A stretch of DNA of 64,000 bases, from NCBI RefSeq assembly GCF_029962485.1, contig NZ_CP073638.1, positions 62,001-126,000 of the forward strand. Direction: 5' to 3'. How positions within the stretch are numbered: the stretch's first letter is position 1; every line of letters begins with the position of its first letter. Position numbers and translations under genes: made by a program. This document shows positions 8,514-16,803 of this stretch, in pieces. The notes under the pieces were generated by a model, which did no database searches, was not told the DNA's origin, and was given only the letters and a program-made list of their open reading frames with translations. The DNA is from Burkholderia cepacia (GTDB lineage: Bacteria > Pseudomonadota > Gammaproteobacteria > Burkholderiales > Burkholderiaceae).

Positions 8514-9226
8514 ATGGAACACGACCTGACAGGCAAGGCAGTCGCGATCACCGGTGGCTTCGGCCACCTGGGCGTCGCAACGGCTGCGTGGCTCGGCGAG
8601 CGCGGTGCACGCGTCGCGTTGATCGGGCGCGGTGCGGCTCCGGCGGCGCAGGCGCTGCCCGGCGTGCCGGCCGATGCGCTGCGCATCGGCGGAATCGATC
8701 TCGTCGATCCGCAGGCTGCCGTGCGGGCGCTCGAATCGATCAACGGCGAATTCGGCCGGGTCGACGCACTGCTGAACATCGCCGGCGCATTCGTGTGGCA
8801 GACCGTCGCCGACGGCGATGCCGCCACGTGGGACCGCATGTACGAACTGAACGTGAAGACGGCGCTGAACGCGTCGAAGGCCGCACTGCCGTACCTGGTG
8901 GCGAGCCCGGCCGGCCGCATCGTCAACATCGGCGCGGGCGCGGCGTTCAAGGCCGGCGCGGGCATGGGCGCGTATGCGGCCGCGAAGGCCGGCGTCGCGC
9001 GGCTCACCGAGGCGCTGGCGGCAGAACTGCTCGACCGCGGCGTGACGGTGAACGCGATCCTGCCGAGCATCATCGATACGCGCCGAACCGCGCGGACATG
9101 CCGGACGCGGATTTCACGCGCTGGGTGCGGCCGGAACAGATCGCGGCGACGATCGGGTTCCTGCTGTCGGCCGATGCGCAGGCGATCACCGGCGCATCGA
9201 TTCCGGTGAGCGGCCGCGTGGCGTAA
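8514..9226 (+). pseudogene. SDR family oxidoreductase, disrupted by a 1-base frameshift
   Basis: Reading from the ATG at 8514 (GGAGA upstream) gives a normal SDR N-terminal part: TGGFGHLG cofactor motif, LLNIAGAF, and AYAAAKAG with the YxxxK pair, up to LPSIIDT near residue 189. The frame then runs into Arg-rich nonsense to 9209. The expected continuation (NRADMPDADF through TGASIPVSGRVA) is intact in the +2 frame and ends at 9226. Inserting one C near 9081 (ACGCGCC to ACGCCGCC) restores a full 237-residue enzyme. Either a recent inactivating deletion or a sequencing error in a GC-rich run. Confidence 0.85.
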
Positions 9227-9302
9227 CGCGTCGGGGAGGGGCTGACCGGGCCCGGCCGTGCGTACAATGTCGCACCGGATTGCGCGACCCAAACCCGAGA
9301 CC

Positions 9303-10025
9303 ATGAATCAGCCCAATATCCTGATCGTCGAAGATGAAATGGCGATCGCGGACACGATCGTCTACGCCCTCGGCACCGACGGCATGCAGACCGTCCACTG
9401 CACGCTCGGACAGGCGGCGCTCGACCAGCTGCGCGACACGCGTTTCGATCTCGTGGTGCTCGACGTCGGCCTGCCGGACCTGAGCGGCTTCGAAGTGTGC
9501 CGGCGGCTGCGCACGTTCACCGATATTCCGGTGATCTTCCTGACCGCGCGGCACGACGAGATCGACCGGATCGTCGGGCTCGAAATCGGCGCCGACGATT
9601 ACGTGGTCAAGCCGTTCTCGCCGCGCGAGCTGGCGGCGCGGGTGCGCGTGATCCTGCGCCGCTTCTACCGGACGGCCGCGCCGGAACCGGCGCCTGCGCC
9701 CGCGCCCGCGCCCGCGGCCTCGCCGGCCGAAACGTCGGCCCCCGGCTTCACGCTCGATACGGACGGCGCGCGCGTATCGTGGCTCGGCCACGCGCTGGAC
9801 CTCACGCGCTACGAATTCGGCCTGCTGGCGCTGCTGGTCCGGCATCCGGGGCGCATCTATTCGCGTGAACAGCTGATGGACCTCGTGTGGCACGAGGCAT
9901 TCGATTCGGCCGATCGCACGGTCGACACGCACATCAAGACGCTGCGCGCCAAGCTGCGCGCGATCGATCCCGAGCGCGACCCGATCCGCACGCATCGCGG
10001 AATGGGTTATTCGCTGCAACCGTAA
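9303..10025 (+). CDS. creB: Response regulator CreB
   Basis: A 240-residue OmpR-family regulator: receiver with Asp54 (VVLDVGLPD), Thr81 and Lys103 (VVKPF), and a winged-helix domain from about residue 148. The assignment to CreB rests mainly on the downstream kinase and on creD, a gene diagnostic of the CreBC system. An Ala/Pro repeat linker (about residues 125-147) separates the two domains and is longer than usual. Family knowledge: CreB binds TTCAC-N6-TTCAC tags and controls creD plus, in several genera, carbon-metabolism and beta-lactam-response genes. Confidence 0.88.
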   Translation: MNQPNILIVEDEMAIADTIVYALGTDGMQTVHCTLGQAALDQLRDTRFDLVVLDVGLPDLSGFEVCRRLRTFTDIPVIFLTARHDEIDRIVGLEIGADDYVVKPFSPRELAARVRVILRRFYRTAAPEPAPAPAPAPAASPAETSAPGFTLDTDGARVSWLGHALDLTRYEFGLLALLVRHPGRIYSREQLMDLVWHEAFDSADRTVDTHIKTLRAKLRAIDPERDPIRTHRGMGYSLQP

Positions 10026-10040
10026 CGACCGGCACCGCCC

Positions 10041-11492
10041 ATGCATATCGGCCTGCGCATCTTCTTCGGTTTTTTCCTGATCGTCGGTCTCGCTGCGCTG
10101 ATCACGCTGCGCGTGTTCGTGCAGGAGGTGAAGCCCGGCGTGCGCGAGGCGATGGAGGACACGCTCGTCGATACCGCGCAGGTGCTCGCGACGCTGGCCG
10201 CCGACGACATGGCGAACGGGCATATCGCCGACGGCGCGTTCGCGCGTCAGCTCGGGAAGCTGCACGAGCGTCCGGTCAGCGCGAACGTGTGGGGCATCCA
10301 GAAGAACGCGATCGGCTACCGCCTCTACATCACCGACGCGCACGGCATCGTGCGCTACGACTCGTCCGGCAGCGCGGTCGGGCAAGACTATTCGCGCTGG
10401 AACGACGTGTACCGGACGCTGCGTGGCGAATACGGCGCGCGCAGCACGCGCAGCGATCCGAACGACGACAGCAGCACCGTGATGCACGTCGCGGCGCCGA
10501 TCCGGCGCGGCAACGAGATCATCGGCGTGCTGACGATCGCGAAGCCGAATCAGACGGTCGCACCGTTCATCGCGCGCAGCCAGCGCAAGATCATGCTGTA
10601 CGGCGCATTGCTGATGGGCGGCGCGATCCTGATCGGCGTGGCGTGCACGTGGTGGCTGGTGCTCGGGCTGCGGCGCCTGCAGCGCTATGCGCGCGCGATC
10701 GCGGCCGGCGAGCGCGCGGCGATGCCGCTGCAGGGCGCGAACGAGCTGGCCGAGCTCGGGCGCGCGGTGGAAAGCATGCATCAGCGGCTGGAGGACCGGC
10801 AGTACGTCGAAACCTACATCCACACGCTCACGCACGAGATGAAGAGCCCGCTGGCCGCGATCAGCGGCGCGGCCGAGCTGCTGCAGGAAGACATGCCGGT
10901 CGCGAACCGCCGGCGTTTCACCGAGAACATCCGCCGCCAGGCCGGCCGCCTCGAACAGATGATTCGCAAGCTGCTCGCGCTGGCCGAGGTCGAGCAGCAG
11001 CAGCGCCTGTCGGTGCACGAACCGGTCGCGCTGCGGCCAGTGCTCGAACAGCTCGTCGACGATATCGAGCCGCGCGCGCGGCAGCGCGGCGTGAGCCTGC
11101 GGATCGACGCGAACGATGCGGCCGATCCGGCGGTCGTCGAAGGCGATCCGTTCCTGCTGCGCCAGGCGCTCGGCAACCTGCTCGACAACGCACTGGATTT
11201 CGCGCCGCAGGGCAGCACGATCCGGATCGCGCTTGAACGGCAGCCGGCGGGCAGGGCGCAGGTCGCGGTCGTGCGCGTCGACGACGACGGCCCCGGCGTG
11301 CCCGACTACGCGCTGGCGCGCGTGTTCGAGCGTTTCTATTCGCTGCCGCGCCCCGACGGCCAGGATCGCAGCACGGGCCTCGGGCTGTGCTTCGTGCGCG
11401 AAGTCGCGATGTTGCACCGCGGCCAGGTCGCGCTCGCGAACCGCGACGAAGGCGGCGCATGCGCGACGCTCACGCTGCCGTCGGCCGGCTGA
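10041..11492 (+). CDS. creC: Sensor histidine kinase CreC
   Basis: A 483-residue kinase beginning 15 bp after creB. A first transmembrane segment (about 4-25) and a second (about 186-210) enclose a periplasmic domain of about 160 residues with a PAS/Cache-like VYRTLRGEYGARSTR segment. A HAMP region follows, then H-box THEMKSPLAA with His265, N-box LGNLLDNALDF, and ATP-lid motifs DDDGPGVP and GLGLCFV. Size and architecture match CreC. It should phosphorylate CreB; the stimulus in this lineage is not known. Confidence 0.9.
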   Translation: MHIGLRIFFGFFLIVGLAALITLRVFVQEVKPGVREAMEDTLVDTAQVLATLAADDMANGHIADGAFARQLGKLHERPVSANVWGIQKNAIGYRLYITDAHGIVRYDSSGSAVGQDYSRWNDVYRTLRGEYGARSTRSDPNDDSSTVMHVAAPIRRGNEIIGVLTIAKPNQTVAPFIARSQRKIMLYGALLMGGAILIGVACTWWLVLGLRRLQRYARAIAAGERAAMPLQGANELAELGRAVESMHQRLEDRQYVETYIHTLTHEMKSPLAAISGAAELLQEDMPVANRRRFTENIRRQAGRLEQMIRKLLALAEVEQQQRLSVHEPVALRPVLEQLVDDIEPRARQRGVSLRIDANDAADPAVVEGDPFLLRQALGNLLDNALDFAPQGSTIRIALERQPAGRAQVAVVRVDDDGPGVPDYALARVFERFYSLPRPDGQDRSTGLGLCFVREVAMLHRGQVALANRDEGGACATLTLPSAG

Positions 11493-11496
11493 CCGC

Positions 11497-11545
11497 TTCA
11501 CCCTCGCCACACATTCGCTTCACGCCGGCTTCAATCGCCCTTCAC
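11497..11545 (+). promoter_or_regulatory. Extended cre-tag array upstream of creD
   Basis: Five half-sites occur on an exact 11-bp period: TTCAC (11497), CACAC (11508, weak), TTCAC (11519), TTCAA (11530) and TTCAC (11541). The known CreB tag is TTCAC-N6-TTCAC, also an 11-bp period, so this is a multi-copy version of it. It lies between creC and creD, 49 bp before the creD ATG, and implies that creD has its own CreB-controlled promoter rather than relying on readthrough from creBC. Confidence 0.8.
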
Positions 11546-11593
11546 CGGGGCCGCTCATGCTGACCGCATCTTCCACTTCGGTATCCGTCAGCA

Positions 11594-12988
11594 ATGAATC
11601 GAGTCCTGTTGTTCAAGTCCGTGATCACCGCGTTTCTTGCGCTGGCGATCCTGATCCCGCTGCAGATGGTCCAGAGCATCGTGCGGGAACGCGCCGACTA
11701 TCGGCAGAGCGCGCTGCAGAGCATCTGGGCGAGCTACGCGGGCCCGCAGACGGTGACGGGCCCGGTGCTCGTCGTGCGTTACACGGAAGTCACGCGCGTG
11801 CGCGACGATTCGCCGGCAGGCGGCAAGACCAAGACGAGCCTGAGGAGCGAGACGAAACGCCTGCTCGTGTTTCCGAGGACGCTGAAACTCGACGGCACGC
11901 TGTCGGTCAACGTGCGCTATCGCGGCATCCACAAGGCGCTGGTGTACGGGCTCGACAGCCGGATGACGGGCACGCTGCCGTTGCCGGACCTGAAGAAGCT
12001 GCCGCAGGCCGACGGCCACGTGAGCTTCAAGATCGACAGCGCATATGTCGCGCTCGGCATCGGCGATCTTCGCGGGCTGAAGGCGCAACCCGACCTGCGC
12101 ATCGGCGGCAAGCCGCTCGACGTGGAGCAGGGCACGCTGCTCGACAGCCTGCGCCAGGGCGTGCACGCGAACGTCGATCTCGCGGCGCTGGCGGAGTCAA
12201 ACGCCGGCGCGGCGATCGTGCCGTTCAGCATCGGCCTGCCGCTGGCGGGGGCGGAATCGGTTGCGTTCGCGCCGGTGGGCGACCAGAACGACTTCTCGCT
12301 GAAATCGACCTGGCCGCATCCGAGCTTCGGCGGCGAGTTCCTGCCGGCCGAGCGCACGATCGACGCGCGCGGTTTCACGAGCAACTGGCACGTGACGTCG
12401 TTCAACACGAAGGCGCGCGAACAGGTCGCGTCCGGCAACGGAGGGGGCGAGATCGAGATGGCGTCGGTATCGGTGATCGAACCTGTGAACGTCTATCTGC
12501 AGGCCGAGCGCGCGACGAAGTACGGTGCACTGTTCGTGATGCTTACGTTCGCGAGCTTCTTCATGTACGAACTCGTGAAGCGGCTGCGCATTCACCCGAT
12601 CCAGTACACGCTGGTCGGCCTGTCGCTCGCGCTGTTCTTCCTGCTGCTGTTGAGCCTGTCCGAGCACATCGCGTTCGGCTACGCGTATCTCGCGGCGAGC
12701 GGCGCATGCATCGGGCTGCTCGGCTTCTACCTGTCGTTCGTGCTGCACAGCGTGAAGCGCGGCGCGACGTTCACGGTGCTGCTAGCGATGCTGTATGCGG
12801 CGCTTTACGGGTTGCTGCTGTCGGAAGACAACGCGCTGATGCTCGGTTCGCTGCTGCTGTTCGCGATTCTCGCCGGCATCATGACGTTGACGCGCCGGGT
12901 CGACTGGTATTCGCTTGGCGCGGCTTGGCAGCCGCTGGCCGACAAGCAGGGTGCGGCGGCCGTGAAGCCGGCGGCGCCGGCGAAGTAA
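11594..12988 (+). CDS. creD: Cell envelope integrity protein CreD
   Basis: A 464-residue inner-membrane protein. One N-terminal transmembrane segment (about 8-26) is followed by a large periplasmic beta-rich domain (about 30-300; motifs WASYAGPQTVTGPVL and a conserved SLKSTWPHPSF region) and six closely packed C-terminal hydrophobic segments (about 305-445). This is the CreD topology and length. CreD is induced through CreBC and affects envelope integrity and colicin/beta-lactam responses in enterobacteria and Stenotrophomonas; its molecular activity is unknown. It is the third gene of creBCD, with its own TTCAC array upstream. Confidence 0.93.
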   Translation: MNRVLLFKSVITAFLALAILIPLQMVQSIVRERADYRQSALQSIWASYAGPQTVTGPVLVVRYTEVTRVRDDSPAGGKTKTSLRSETKRLLVFPRTLKLDGTLSVNVRYRGIHKALVYGLDSRMTGTLPLPDLKKLPQADGHVSFKIDSAYVALGIGDLRGLKAQPDLRIGGKPLDVEQGTLLDSLRQGVHANVDLAALAESNAGAAIVPFSIGLPLAGAESVAFAPVGDQNDFSLKSTWPHPSFGGEFLPAERTIDARGFTSNWHVTSFNTKAREQVASGNGGGEIEMASVSVIEPVNVYLQAERATKYGALFVMLTFASFFMYELVKRLRIHPIQYTLVGLSLALFFLLLLSLSEHIAFGYAYLAASGACIGLLGFYLSFVLHSVKRGATFTVLLAMLYAALYGLLLSEDNALMLGSLLLFAILAGIMTLTRRVDWYSLGAAWQPLADKQGAAAVKPAAPAK

Positions 12989-13063
12989 GCGCACGGGTCG
13001 CGCGCCAGCGCGCCGGTCGGGAATGCCGAGGCCGGCGCGTGATGTCGTGCGCGCCTTCGCGTT

Positions 13064-13486
13064 TCATGTGGGCGATGCGGGCCGGTGAAAGCGCGCCTGC
13101 GGAATCTCGGCGACGGCCGTGATTTCGATCAGCAGGTCGGGATGGTAGAGCCGTTCGACCTGAACGGTCGTCGTCACCGGATAGGGCTCGACGAAATACT
13201 GCTTGCGGATGTCGCCCGCCTGCATGAATGCGTCGATGTCGGTCGCGTAATGGACGAGCGAGATCACGTCCTGCATCTGCCCGCCCATCGCGGCCAGCAC
13301 GGCGCGGATGTTGTCGAGCGTCTGACGTACCTGGGCGCGCATGTCGCCCTGGCCGACAACCTGCCCGTCGCGGTCGAGCGCGACTTGCCCCTTCAGGTGC
13401 ACGATCCGCCCGTCGCCCTGGATCACGGCCATCGAGAACGCGCCGAACGGCGCCCAGACTTCCGGCGGATTCAAGGCTTCGGCCAT
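13064..13486 (-). CDS. RidA/YjgF family protein
   Basis: A 140-residue small trimeric enaminase-type protein: N-terminal strand pair (VIQGDGRIVHLKGQVALDRDG), MRAQVRQTLDNIRAVL helix, ISLVHYATDI strand and the C-terminal signature PYPVTTTVQVERLYHPDLLIEITAVA. RidA deaminates reactive enamine/imine intermediates from PLP enzymes. The usual substrate-binding Arg of the archetype lies in a C-terminal 'ARxxV' segment; here that position reads TTTVQVERL, so this may belong to an Rid subgroup without full deaminase activity. Convergent with creD. Confidence 0.82.
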   Translation of the reverse strand: MAEALNPPEVWAPFGAFSMAVIQGDGRIVHLKGQVALDRDGQVVGQGDMRAQVRQTLDNIRAVLAAMGGQMQDVISLVHYATDIDAFMQAGDIRKQYFVEPYPVTTTVQVERLYHPDLLIEITAVAEIPQARFHRPASPT

Positions 13487-13648
13487 TGCGCGGCTCCGGT
13501 GGGGCGGGAACGGGGCGAGCGCCGCCGATCGCGGCGCCCGGCTATCGCCGCATTATGGCGGCATTCATCGTCGCTTCGCCCGGTTTGCCGAAAGCGGCGC
13601 TGGCCCGGATCGACCTATACTTGCCGTTCCACATCACCGGACCACGCC

Positions 13649-13846
13649 GTGCCGAACCAAGTTTCAGGGGATCCGTCCGTCGACGATCCCCGTCCGACCC
13701 CACCTGTCCAACCCGAACTGGAAGACTGCTGCAACAGCGGCTGCTCGCCGTGCGTCTTCGACCTGTATGACGAAGCGCTTGCGCGCTATCGCATCGAACT
13801 GGCCGAATGGGAGGCGCGGCAAGCGCAGCGCAAGCAGCACCATTGA
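13649..13846 (+). CDS. Oxidoreductase-like domain small protein
   Basis: A 65-residue gene recognised from its motif. GTG at 13649 starts a short Pro-rich arm followed by PVQPELEDCCNSGCSPCVFD, then LYDEALARYRIELAEWE. The CC-x3-C-x2-C pattern followed by a short helix is the signature of the oxidoreductase-like family (PF09791), probably metal- or redox-active through its cysteines; its function is not established. No ATG is available before the motif in this frame, so GTG is the best start. It precedes a convergent MFS gene. Confidence 0.75.
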   Translation: MPNQVSGDPSVDDPRPTPPVQPELEDCCNSGCSPCVFDLYDEALARYRIELAEWEARQAQRKQHH

Positions 13847-13912
13847 ACCGGGTGACGCCCGTTTCCTGTTCCCGCCCCGGTTGGCCTGCCGGCGAGTCGG
13901 CTTCCAGCCCGT

Positions 13913-15373
13913 TTACGCGCCTGCATGCAGCCGACGATGCAGCGGCCCGAGCGCCGTCGACAATGCGACGCACGCCAGCAACACGACCGTCAGCGTGAAC
14001 ATCGACGTCCTGAATCCCTGTACGTAGTCGGCCGCCGCCGGATGCATGCCGAGCCGCGCGAAGAACACGCCGCCGATCGTCGCGGCGCCGACGGCCGCGC
14101 CGATCTGCAGCATCGCGCTGACCATGCCGGACGCGACGCCCGCGCGGGCCGCATCGACTTCCGCGAGCACGATCCGCACGACTGACGGCAGCACGAGCCC
14201 TTGCCCGATTCCGATCGCCGCGATGCCTGCATAGAAGCCGGGCCCCGGCGCGCCTTCGCGCGCGAGCGCGGCAGCGATCGTGACGCCGGCCGCGAGCATC
14301 ACGAAGCCGAGCGTGAGCACGCGATAGCCGCCGAACCGGCCGACGAGGCGCGGCATCAGCAGCGGGCTCGCGAGGAAGCCGAGCCCGAGCGGCAGGATCG
14401 CGAACCCCGACGCGAGCGGCGACCAGTTCAGGCAGCCCTGCAGATAGATCCCGTAGCTCAGGAAGAACGCGCTCAGCATGTAGAACAGGAACGCGAGCAG
14501 GAGCCCGAGCGCGACGACCGGGTTGCGGAGCAGGCGCACGTCGAGCAGCGGATCGCGGCCGCCGGCGAGCCGGCGCGATTCGACCGCCAGCAGCGCGCCG
14601 AGCATCGGCAGCGTGCCGACGAGGCACGCGATCATCCACAGCGGCCAGCCGGCTTCGCGACCGTGCGTGAGCGGATACACGAGCATCAGCAGGAACAGCG
14701 ACATCAGCACCGTGCCTGGAACGTCGATGCGCTGGCCGCGTGGCGGCCGGTTTTCCGGAATGAAGCGCCAGCTGCCGATCAGCGCCAGGATGCCGATCGG
14801 CAGATTGACGAGGAAGATCGCGCGCCAGCCGAGCCCGAACGGATGCAGGCTGATCAGCGCGCCGCCGCCGAGCTGGCCGATCACGGCCGCGAGGCCGAAC
14901 GCGAACCCGTAGAAGCCCATCACGCGTACCTGTTCCTGCGGACTGAACACGCTGCGGATCGTCGCGAGCACCTGCGGCGCGAGGATCGCGGCGAACAGGC
15001 CCTGCAGCACGCGGCCGCCGACGAGCACCGTGCCGTTGCTGGCGAGGCCGCACAGCGTCGACGCGAGCACGAAGCCGGCCATGCCGATCATGAACATCCG
15101 CTTGCGGCCGTACAGGTCGCCGAGGCGGCCGCCGGTGATCTGCACGACCGCGCTCGCGCACGCATAAGCCGACACGACGAGCTGCAATTCGGCCGGTCGC
15201 GCGCCGATGCCGTCGCGGATGGCCGGTAACGCAAGATTCACGATGAAGTAGTCGAGCGGCGGCAGAATGGCGCCGACCAGCAGGACCACGAGTGCCCAGC
15301 CGTGATGGCTGCGCGGCGTCGCCGCGGCAGCCGCGCCGGCCGGCGCGCAGGGAGCAAGGGTGGGGTTCGTCAT
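13913..15373 (-). CDS. MFS transporter, DHA2 (14-helix) drug-efflux type
   Basis: A 486-residue permease with about 14 hydrophobic segments. Motif A-like GGRLGDLYGRKRMF lies between helices 2 and 3, and a helix-5 glycine-rich VIGQLGGGALI segment is present, as in EmrB/QacA-type proton-driven exporters. ATG at 15371-15373 is preferred over an in-frame TTG five codons upstream. It is divergent from a LysR-type gene whose promoter shares the 145-bp gap, so that regulator probably controls it. Likely exports a hydrophobic or aromatic toxic compound; the substrate is unknown. Confidence 0.88.
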   Translation of the reverse strand: MTNPTLAPCAPAGAAAAATPRSHHGWALVVLLVGAILPPLDYFIVNLALPAIRDGIGARPAELQLVVSAYACASAVVQITGGRLGDLYGRKRMFMIGMAGFVLASTLCGLASNGTVLVGGRVLQGLFAAILAPQVLATIRSVFSPQEQVRVMGFYGFAFGLAAVIGQLGGGALISLHPFGLGWRAIFLVNLPIGILALIGSWRFIPENRPPRGQRIDVPGTVLMSLFLLMLVYPLTHGREAGWPLWMIACLVGTLPMLGALLAVESRRLAGGRDPLLDVRLLRNPVVALGLLLAFLFYMLSAFFLSYGIYLQGCLNWSPLASGFAILPLGLGFLASPLLMPRLVGRFGGYRVLTLGFVMLAAGVTIAAALAREGAPGPGFYAGIAAIGIGQGLVLPSVVRIVLAEVDAARAGVASGMVSAMLQIGAAVGAATIGGVFFARLGMHPAAADYVQGFRTSMFTLTVVLLACVALSTALGPLHRRLHAGA

Positions 15374-15483
15374 GGAAGCAGGGTCCAAAAAATGAGGGCC
15401 GTATGTGCGGGTGGCGCACGCGGGCCGTTGACCCCGTATTCTGGCGACGGCCTATGGTTCGGAAAAGCGGGAAAGAGTGGTAG

Positions 15484-15508
15484 CATCCATCGGGTTATTC
15501 GATGGATG
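15484..15508 (+). promoter_or_regulatory. Inverted repeat abutting the Shine-Dalgarno of a LysR gene
   Basis: CATCCATCG (15484-15492), a 7-nt spacer, and CGATGGATG (15500-15508) form perfect 9-bp arms. The last base is the first G of the GGAGG ribosome site (15508-15512) for the ATG at 15519. It could be an operator for autoregulation, or in mRNA a hairpin that hides the ribosome site. Confidence 0.55.
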
Positions 15509-15518
15509 GAGGATGGCG

Positions 15519-16391
15519 ATGCGCGGTTTCGATCTGGACCAGTTGCGCACGTTCGCGGCGGTCGCGGATGCCGGCAGCCTGTCGGCTGCCGCGCCGCTGC
15601 TGCACCTGTCGCAGTCGACGGTCAGCGAGCAGGTGCGCAAGCTCGAATCGCGCGCCGGCGTGCCGCTGTTCGTGCGCAGCAAGCGCGGTGTCGAGCCGAC
15701 GCCGGCCGGCACGCGGCTGCTGCAGCACGCGCGGCGCATCGTCGCGCTGAACGAGGCCGCGTTCGACGAGCTGCGCGGGCAGGCGATCAAGGGCGAGCTG
15801 CGCGTCGCGATCACCGACTACTACCGCACGAATGAAGTGGCGGGGATGCTGGCGCGGCTGCGGGAGTGCTATCCGCAGTTGAGCCTGCACGTGAGCGCGA
15901 TGAAGAGCGTGGACATCGAGGCGGCGCACGCACGGGGGCAGATCGATCTCGGCGTCGTGATGAACATGTCGAGCGGGCCGTTCCGGCCGGCGTCCGGCGA
16001 TACGCGCTGGGTGCTGCGGCGCGAGCCGCTGTCGTGGGTTGCATCGCCCGCGCTCGCCGAGCAGTTGCCCGAGCCGCTGCCGCTCGTGCTGCTGCCGGAC
16101 GACTGCATGATGCATCAGGTGGCCGTGCGTTCGCTCGACGAGCAGCACACGCCGTATGTGCTCGTGCACAGCGCGTCGGGCGTCGCGGGGCTGCAGTCGA
16201 TGCTGGCGGCGGGGCTCGGGGTCGGCTGCCTGTGCGCGTCGGCGATCGGCGACGGCCTGATGCGGCTCGGCGCGAAATACCGGTTGCCGCCGCTGCCCGA
16301 CGCGGTGTTTTCGCTGACGCCGCCAACGCCGGGCGAACGCGAGACCGTCACCCAGGCGCGCGAGGTGCTGTCGCGTCAGTTGCTGATGTAA
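15519..16391 (+). CDS. LysR-family transcriptional regulator
   Basis: A 290-residue LTTR. The N-terminal winged helix (FDLDQLRTFAAVADAGSLSAAA, then LSQSTVSEQVRKLE) is followed by a linker helix and a substrate-binding domain beginning GELRVAITDYYRTNEVAGML. The start at 15519 is chosen because GGAGG lies 6 nt upstream; ATGs at 15477 and 15513 are in frame but badly spaced. It is divergent from the 14-helix MFS exporter, the usual layout for an activator responding to the exported compound. An inverted repeat sits directly on its translation-initiation region. Confidence 0.88.
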   Translation: MRGFDLDQLRTFAAVADAGSLSAAAPLLHLSQSTVSEQVRKLESRAGVPLFVRSKRGVEPTPAGTRLLQHARRIVALNEAAFDELRGQAIKGELRVAITDYYRTNEVAGMLARLRECYPQLSLHVSAMKSVDIEAAHARGQIDLGVVMNMSSGPFRPASGDTRWVLRREPLSWVASPALAEQLPEPLPLVLLPDDCMMHQVAVRSLDEQHTPYVLVHSASGVAGLQSMLAAGLGVGCLCASAIGDGLMRLGAKYRLPPLPDAVFSLTPPTPGERETVTQAREVLSRQLLM

Positions 16392-16451
16392 AACCTTGCC
16401 GCGCGACACGCGGCGGCGCGTAACCGAGAGGCGCGCCAGGGGACCACAAGC

Positions 16452-16772
16452 ATGAACGACGATCTGAAGAACCAGATGGCCGACAGGCTGCAGGATGCGC
16501 TGGAACGTGTGGTCGACGAGCGCTCGCTGATCCATTTCCTGCGCGTGCTCGGCCATGACTGGCACAAGGAGCGGCAGCTCGAGGCCGACCTGCCGCCGTC
16601 GCCCTACGCCCGCGCCGCGCTCGGCTGGGAAAACCGCGCGATCGGCGAGTACCTGGAGGCGATGGTCGATTGGGCCGAGGCGTCGGAGGAGGGGCTGCGT
16701 TTCTACGAGGTGCCCGAGAGCCCGTGGCGCCGTATCGCGGACATCCTGTTCGCCGGAAAAAGCTACGAGTAG
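16452..16772 (+). CDS. Conserved hypothetical protein, 106 aa
   Basis: A small acidic, helical protein: ALERVVDERSLIHFLRVLGHDW, then YARAALGWENRAIGEYLEAMVDWAEAS, and a C-terminal PWRRIADILFAGKSYE. The 'WEN-x3-xxYLEAMxxW' arrangement resembles a family of short cytoplasmic proteins sometimes found as solitary immunity-like or SMI1-like genes, but I cannot name it securely. No signal peptide or membrane segment. It sits alone between two LysR regulators, convergent with the second. Confidence 0.6.
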   Translation: MNDDLKNQMADRLQDALERVVDERSLIHFLRVLGHDWHKERQLEADLPPSPYARAALGWENRAIGEYLEAMVDWAEASEEGLRFYEVPESPWRRIADILFAGKSYE

Positions 16773-16803
16773 CGCGGCCCGCGCGATTCACGCAAGCCGC
16801 GGT

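Noticed and set aside
9186..11510. Very long minus-strand frame opposite creB-creC (774 codons), and similar long antisense frames elsewhere
   Set aside because: GC-rich codon bias leaves the antisense frame open by chance; composition is Arg/Ala/His-rich, there is no domain, and the plus strand holds intact creBC.
12989..13063. Terminator hairpin between creD and the RidA gene
   Set aside because: Only short GCGCGC self-complementary runs with loops too small or arms too short; not distinguishable from background GC content.
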